Positions 58,473 through 64,000 of a stretch of DNA of 64,000 bases are shown piece by piece. The DNA comes from Reticulitermes lucifugus (taxonomy: Eukaryota; Arthropoda; Insecta; Blattodea; Rhinotermitidae), in NCBI GenBank assembly GCA_026260175.1, contig JAKCWW010000396.1:37530-101529 (forward strand). Reading direction: 5' to 3'. Position 1 is the stretch's first letter; each line of letters opens with the position of its first letter. The translations under genes were made by a program, and so were the position numbers. The notes under the pieces are model-generated. The model was not told where the DNA came from. It saw only the letters and a program-made list of their open reading frames with translations, and made no database searches.

Positions 58473-58998
58473 ACCTTCAGACGGGAAAGCAGGATAAAAA
58501 GTACTTTAGACTTTACCTGCAGAAAGCTGAGGCATTATTTAGTTGCTGTTGACTCCACTTGTTACAAAAAAAAAAGCTGAAATTATGGTAAGCCCTCTGA
58601 TAGGAGTGAGCAGAGTTAAACCCTGGATTAGTGACGCAGGAAAACTGACAAGCAAGGTAATAAGAGAGATGCAGAGTAAGAGAGTGGAACACCACCACTA
58701 TAAAGTATCCTGCACAACTCCTTAAAATGCAAATTTTGTGCTTGTTTGTAAAACGCCATATATTTACTAGTGCTGTAGTGAACCGTAATTCCGTTGCTAT
58801 TTATGAAAACACATACTCTCACTGTTTTGCAGAGAACCATAATAATGAAGAAAATGTTCATTTTCGCAGCTGGAATCAAAAAAAAAATCCAGTCATTTGT
58901 CTTGCAGGACTTCAGGCTTCCACAACTGTATTAAAAAGAAGCAGACGTACCCGACATGGATGCTATTCTTGTATATATATGTTATCGGATACTATCAG

Positions 58999-59524
58999 TG
59001 TTATAAAACGTGATAATCCTTGTAACAACAACAGCGTGAAAAGCTTTGCAAAAATATCAGTTTAATACAGCATGGTAAAACTTACAATAACATCAGTGTA
59101 ATATAGCATGGTAAACCTTACAATAACATAAGTGTAATACAGCGTGGTAAACCTTACAATAATATCAGTGTAATACAGCATGGTAAACCTTACAATAACA
59201 TAGTGTAATACAGCGTGATGTAACTTACAAAAACATCATTATTACACAGCATGATAAACCTTGCAACAGCAAGTGTTATCCAGTGTGATAAGCCTTGCAA
59301 TATGAATGTTATATAGCGTGATGACTCTTGCAAGAATATTACCATTATACAGCGTCGTAACTCTGGCACTTACAACAATAGCTCTGCTATTTAGCGTGAG
59401 GAGTCTTGCAAAAATAGCAGTGTTTTAGCGTGTTACGTTTTGCAAAAATATCATTGTTAAGGATAACATGGTGATTCTTACAAAGAAGGAGTGCTATATA
59501 GCGCAGTAAGCCTTGCAACAGTGA
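58999..59524. repeat. 36-bp minisatellite, about 15 units, decaying along its length
   Basis: The unit reads approximately tgtaatacagcatggtaaac then cttacaataacatcag (36 bp). Units from about 59065 to 59210 are nearly identical. Those before 59060 and after 59220 drift progressively (for example gttatatagcgtgatgactc) and vary between 25 and 40 bp. It has no coding potential beyond chance. The array abuts the MITE that starts at 59568. Confidence 0.88.
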
Positions 59525-59567
59525 TTTGTGTCTACAAGAATGGCAATGTACGTATAATGTAACGTAG

Positions 59568-59915
59568 AGGCGCGTTCGCGTAACCATTGTTGCAGTGGTA
59601 AAGCAACAGTTCTTTGTATTATTGACCTACATGTCACTGCCAACAATACAAAAATACGAAGTGTTACATAATAATGCTGTTATGGCGAATTTGTGTCGCC
59701 GGCAAAACCGAAACGTACTTAGGTCTTCATGTAAAGTGCCCGATATTTTTGTTATATTGGAGCCAATTTAGATTTTCTCGGCAGATTTTCATGAGTCTCC
59801 AATATCAAATTTCACGGAAATACTTTTCAGTGGGAGCCGCTCAGACAGACGGACAGACGGACGGACAGACACGACGAAACTAATAGGCGCTTTTCGTAAC
59901 TGTGCGAACGCGCCT
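59568..59915. mobile_element. MITE-like element with 12-bp terminal inverted repeats
   Basis: The left end aggcgcgttcgc (59568-59579) is the exact reverse complement of gcgaacgcgcct (59904-59915). Similarity continues loosely inwards (gtaaccattg against agttacg). Inside is a cagacggacagacgg-type low-complexity run near the right end (about 59848-59875). The length is about 348 bp. The 69-codon frame inside is not meaningful. No clear target-site duplication is seen. Confidence 0.65.
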
Positions 59916-60456
59916 AATAAATGAAAGCGAGCGGCAGTGCGGTAGGCCTGTGTCAAGACAACAAGGCCATTTTGCTACAGTGTTTGTACTCCAATTAGAA
60001 CATGCCTTGCAATGCACTTACACATTCAAATACTGAAAAAGCTTGAAGTTCAAAAAATTTTTTTTTTGCCCGGGGGGGGGATTAGAGGAGCGCTGACCAA
60101 ATGCGTGCACTCTCTTGTCAGGAGATGAGAGTGCTGACGACACGCCCAGGCAAACAGTAAAGCTTCTATAACGTAGCTACCTTGTTTTACTTGCATCGTC
60201 ACTCGGATATCAAACTTTGATCCATGTTACTCGGCGATGATGTGATGTGAAGTGATGTGATATGATGTGCAGTTTTTACTCTTGCTTTACAGAGTTGCAC
60301 AAAACATGGTAGAGTGCACTTTGGACATTCTTCTTTCAGGCCGAAAAATGGCATGATGTTGACCTGTCAGATTTACATATTCGGAAGGTGTAAGCTATAT
60401 TAAATATATACGAGTATATTTTCCTTGTCATATTTTTTACTCTCATCTACCTTCTC

Positions 60457-60480
60457 ATTATTATTATTATTATTATTATT
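60457..60480. repeat. (ATT)8 microsatellite
   Basis: Eight perfect ATT units. Confidence 0.85.
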
Positions 60481-61751
60481 ACTTTTTCCTCCTTGCCTTT
60501 CCATTCTTTTTGTCCACATTGTTGTACATGTTCGTGTTCTTAATCTTCTCATTTGTGTTGTGTCATTTTGACAGAAATAAAGGCTAGTGAGACCGAAAAT
60601 GTGTACTGGAAACTAGATTGCAGGTACTCTCGAAACGTGTCCTTTTGAAATGTATGTAATTAGTTGTCTTGATGTATATTTATTACTGAAACTGAGGGAG
60701 AAATTTAAAATCGCCTTCTCTTTCATATTATTAAATTAGACCATGAACGAGTTTCACTTTGAAATCACTGCCCATTTTGTATAGTTCTCCTTATTGCAAT
60801 TCATACTTCCTAATACTTATATTTGGAATAAATACTGTGTGCGTGTTTATTGCATTATCTTCAATATATTTAAGATCTTATACATCAATATTAATTTAAC
60901 CGGATATTAGCCTTTCTTTTAACAAATTATCACGCAGCGAGGAAATTACAAATGATGGAATTATGAATCTAGCTGTACGTTTGGATTCACTCCGGGCCCG
61001 TAATTAAAAAACTAATGCCTTGATTGATGGTGCATAAAAGGTACAAGATAGCTTGTTGTAGTTGTACGATATGCGAAAATAATATTGTAGAAACTGTAAA
61101 TAAACTTCTTGTAACCATCAAAAGTCGGCGTTTTGGCGTTACACAGAGACCCACATACGAAGATTTAAAATGAGTTAGAATTGTGATATGTTGCTTGATG
61201 GATGGTAGGTGCAGTTACGATTACTAATTTACTCGTGCTTGATGGATTTGAATTTTAAGGTCCAAACCTAGGAATACCTAATTATTTAATTATAAATTAT
61301 ATCCGTTTATTTATACGCTTTCCAATTACAGAGGAAAAGCTCATGATATAACAGTTTACTACGAGATTATTTGTTTCAAAATGGCTTAAATATATTCTGT
61401 TAGAGGCCTTTACACGCCGGGCTGTCACGGCGGAGATTTGCATTCGTTTCGGAGAAGTCCATCTGAAGAAAGTACTTCTTAGCAGAGCTTGCTCCTATGT
61501 TGCACTACTTAGCCACCAGTCGCCATTCTGCAATCACACATCACCGCCTGTGGAACACGCCGTAGGTTCTGTAATAGTTATTCGCGGTTATTAGCTTGTA
61601 CTGCTTGCCAGTCGCATCATAATAATGAAACACTCTTTACGACGCCACAGACTACATTTTATTAAGTAACATAAAATGATTAGCTTATGTATTCAGACAT
61701 GATATCTATGAAAACCGTAACACGACGTTTGAGGGGACAACAATGTCTATT

Positions 61752-61778
61752 TTTCTTTCTTTCTTTCTTTCTTTCTTT
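61752..61778. repeat. (TTTC)n microsatellite
   Basis: A perfect TTTC tetranucleotide run of 27 bases. Confidence 0.85.
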
Positions 61779-61839
61779 GTGTTTTTAAGGACGCCATAAA
61801 ATGCTTAGTTTATTAGCGTCGGTGACAGACGAATGAATG

Positions 61840-61950
61840 GGTATGGAGCACTGTGGGATCATAGTGAAAAGTTGAAACTGAAGTACTCGGAGAAAAGCCT
61901 GTCCCAGTGCTACATTATCCACGACAAATCCCACATGATCATATTTCTTT
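61840..61950 (-). mobile_element. Partial SINE3 copy, reverse strand (body only)
   Basis: The segment reads gggatcatagtgaaaagttg, gagaaaagcctgtcccagtg, then atccacgacaaatcccacat. This is the reverse complement of the SINE3 body seen at 26.5 and 51.2 kb. In the forward reading it gives EKSLSQCYIIHDKSHM, a phrase I recall as a frequent repeat-derived peptide in insect predictions. The tRNA-like head is absent. Confidence 0.65.
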
Positions 61951-61954
61951 CATA

Positions 61955-64000
61955 CAGTAATGTTTTCAGATGTTCTATCTGCCGAAGTGAATACAATACA
62001 GGCAGTTCTAAATGGTTGTTGTTACGGCATATCGCACTTACAATTCATGGGATTCTGGAATTTTTCCCTCTTCTTGTATTTCGAAAGGACGCATCACCAC
62101 GTCTCTTCAGTTTGATCTGGTGGAAAGGGATACGTCAAGCACTGGACATCACCAGGCAATTAACGGTATCACTGTAAGCTCGTAGGATCAGATTCTGTCA
62201 CCGGGGGATAATAATTTCGGAATTTTGGACGTTCCTGTTGTGACAACAATTAAGGTGGAAAAGGAGTTAAAAAGAAAAACAATGAAGCCAATACCCGAAA
62301 AAATATTGAGATACCGATGCCGAAAAATCTCAAACTGACGTGGTCTGCAATACATTCCTACTGCTAACGTACTGTATAGTAAAAAATGAGATCCACAAAC
62401 CAAAATTTTGATAATGTTGACAGTGCCAATGACCAGTGCAGTGAAGCGATATAGCAGATGGTTGTAGGATCGAAAGTTATTGTTTATGTCATATTTTGTT
62501 GTACAATTTCACGTGTAAAGCTTCAGTGGTTAATGATCGACTTCACACAAACATTTAAATAGAGATTTTGTGCCGTCACAATGTGTAACTTTACATTCTA
62601 TAAAATAATTCACGTGTATAAAAAACTATATATTTTCCAAACCTCTGATAGTCACAGAAAAGTTCAAGACGGCACATTACGTGATACTGGTGTCGTTCAT
62701 CGTCAGAAGTTCGCACGGACACCATGTTTGTGTTCTTAATGAGAGGAAATAAAATTTACTGGGACACGATATTTTTACTACTTATTATAGAAACCCATCA
62801 AACATTGAAAAAGAAGGTGTTATGGGGGATTGTCGCACTGATGGATCAATGAAAATAGTAACAAAATTATGTTGTTTTTGTAAAGCTTCAAAATGTTGGA
62901 TTACATTTAATTTTCACGGTATTCGTGACAATTGCTGTTTTATTTAGCCCATGTTGTACCCATTTATACTTACCTCTTCAATTAACTGAAACAGAAAATT
63001 AAATTCTCTGAGTAACATTACTTTTGAGAAAGAATTTCTGGATTGCAAGGCTGTTATTTGCAGGAGGGTTCGCTGGAAATGAGACTAAGACATTGCAGTT
63101 TCATCGTCTTCCTCTGACGATTTCGCATTAAAACCTACATAAAGCAAAGCAAACATAACTGATCCTCTGGAATTCCTTCAATGCAGGTTTCCTGTCCTCT
63201 CTCAGAGACTATTAGGTAACGTTTGTTAGACCTGGTAGCGTTACAGGATAGACATTCCTTCCGCAAATACGAATTCATGAGAAGATTTGATGATTTATGT
63301 AAGGATAGTAATTTGGAGTAAATTGTTGTAGAAATATTCAAGTTTATGAGTCATTTATACAGAGTAGTCTTTCTTAATTTAGCTGCTATTAAAGAAACAG
63401 CATCATTTCTATTTTTAATTATATTCTACTTTATTGAAGTACAAGACATTGCTTCGTTTATATCACAATTTGGTCTTTGAAACTGCCACAACGTAGTTTA
63501 AGAATGTGCCTGTTAGCATCAAAGTCTGTCCATCCATTCGTACTTCCCTGTGTAACAAATTGAGGAGCGCTGAAAGATTTTCATGAATTTTACATTGGAA
63601 GTTTTAATGACAATTATCAGGACAGTCCAATTTTCATTAATTTTGACTGCAGCAACAAAAACGTTACGTGTCTTCGCGCATATTGAACGTAATTTGTGAC
63701 ATGCTTGTAACGAAACATGTTTTGAACAAGCTTTACAGGGAAAAACGAAACATATTTTGTAACCAAAACATTTTTTTCTGAAGTCGTAAGCATTTTCATA
63801 GAATTAATCGAATTTACTTTTATTGTTGTGTCATCTCATTACCCGATAATCTTCTGACTGATTTTGATGCTCTTGTCGAACCACCGTAGATCCGTTAATC
63901 GGCACAACAGAATTGTGCTTTACGTGAGTGCTTAAGTGCGGGTTCGTGGGAGGCTAGGCGACATAATGTCCCTTCATAGAAGTGCCAGTCCGGGCTTTGA
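61955..64000. other. No gene recognised
   Basis: Frames are short and without motifs; AT-rich sequence continues to the window end. Confidence 0.45.

Larger units (their letters stand above)
59920..61835. other. No gene recognised; simple repeats
   Basis: It contains runs of t and g at 60060-60082, a gatgt-type degenerate repeat at 60233-60272, (ATT)8 at 60457-60480, and (TTTC)n at 61752-61778. No gene is recognised. Confidence 0.45.

Noticed and set aside
58999-59524. CRISPR-like array or repeated small-RNA genes
   Set aside because: 36-bp units without separate spacers, progressively decaying; no promoter elements seen.

Overview
The window looks like non-coding, repeat-dense DNA from an insect with a large genome. 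It is most likely a cockroach or a close blattodean relative. That assignment rests on repeat families I recognise from memory as common in Periplaneta- and termite-like genomes: a LINE ending in FGRGYGPV-RQ, a second LINE ending in GRPRRRWE / LAQD-D-W / NLRVP, a repeat reading SALFWDITQRRV, and three tRNA-derived SINE families. I found no intact host gene, rRNA gene, functional tRNA gene or CRISPR array. Every open frame is short (147 codons at most). Those that can be explained are fragments of transposable elements; the rest look like chance. One ambiguous base (n) lies at 18269.

Layout. 1-57 is the 3' end of a LINE. 2.5-3.8 kb is a nested block: a decayed hAT transposase, broken by a SINE1 copy on one side and joined to a SALFWDI repeat on the other. 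6-9 kb holds SINE3 and SINE1 copies, and 11.3-11.6 kb a LINE remnant. 13.8 kb carries the best hammerhead-ribozyme-like motif. 14.6-18.3 kb has two SINE2 copies, a second hammerhead-like motif and SINE1. 18.7-19.8 kb has SINE3 and a palindromic SALFWDI cluster. 21.7-22.3 kb is a foldback element of about 550 bp with a ribozyme-like motif in each arm. 26-28.7 kb has SINE3, a reverse-strand LINE with the YADD motif of reverse transcriptase, and partial SINE1. 29.7-30.1 kb is a chimeric SINE insertion between perfect 12-bp direct repeats. 31-32.5 kb has a MITE and a LINE tail. 37-40.8 kb has more ribozyme-like motifs and a nest of SINE1, a palindromic MITE and a LINE tail. 42-48.7 kb has SINE1, a MITE, SINE3 with an 18-bp minisatellite, and a SINE1 with target-site duplications. 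49.5 kb has another ribozyme-like motif. 53.3-54.4 kb is a decayed tandem array. 59.0-59.5 kb is a 36-bp minisatellite abutting a MITE with inverted ends.

The main theme is a recurring core, YUGANGA, then a U, then a stem-loop, then GAAAC. It is shared by several unrelated-looking repeats, and the best copies also close a third helix around the predicted cleavage site. This is the layout of type I hammerhead ribozymes, which are known from Penelope-like retroelements. The constant extra U before stem II departs from the textbook core. All functional statements here are inference; nothing was searched or folded by computer.
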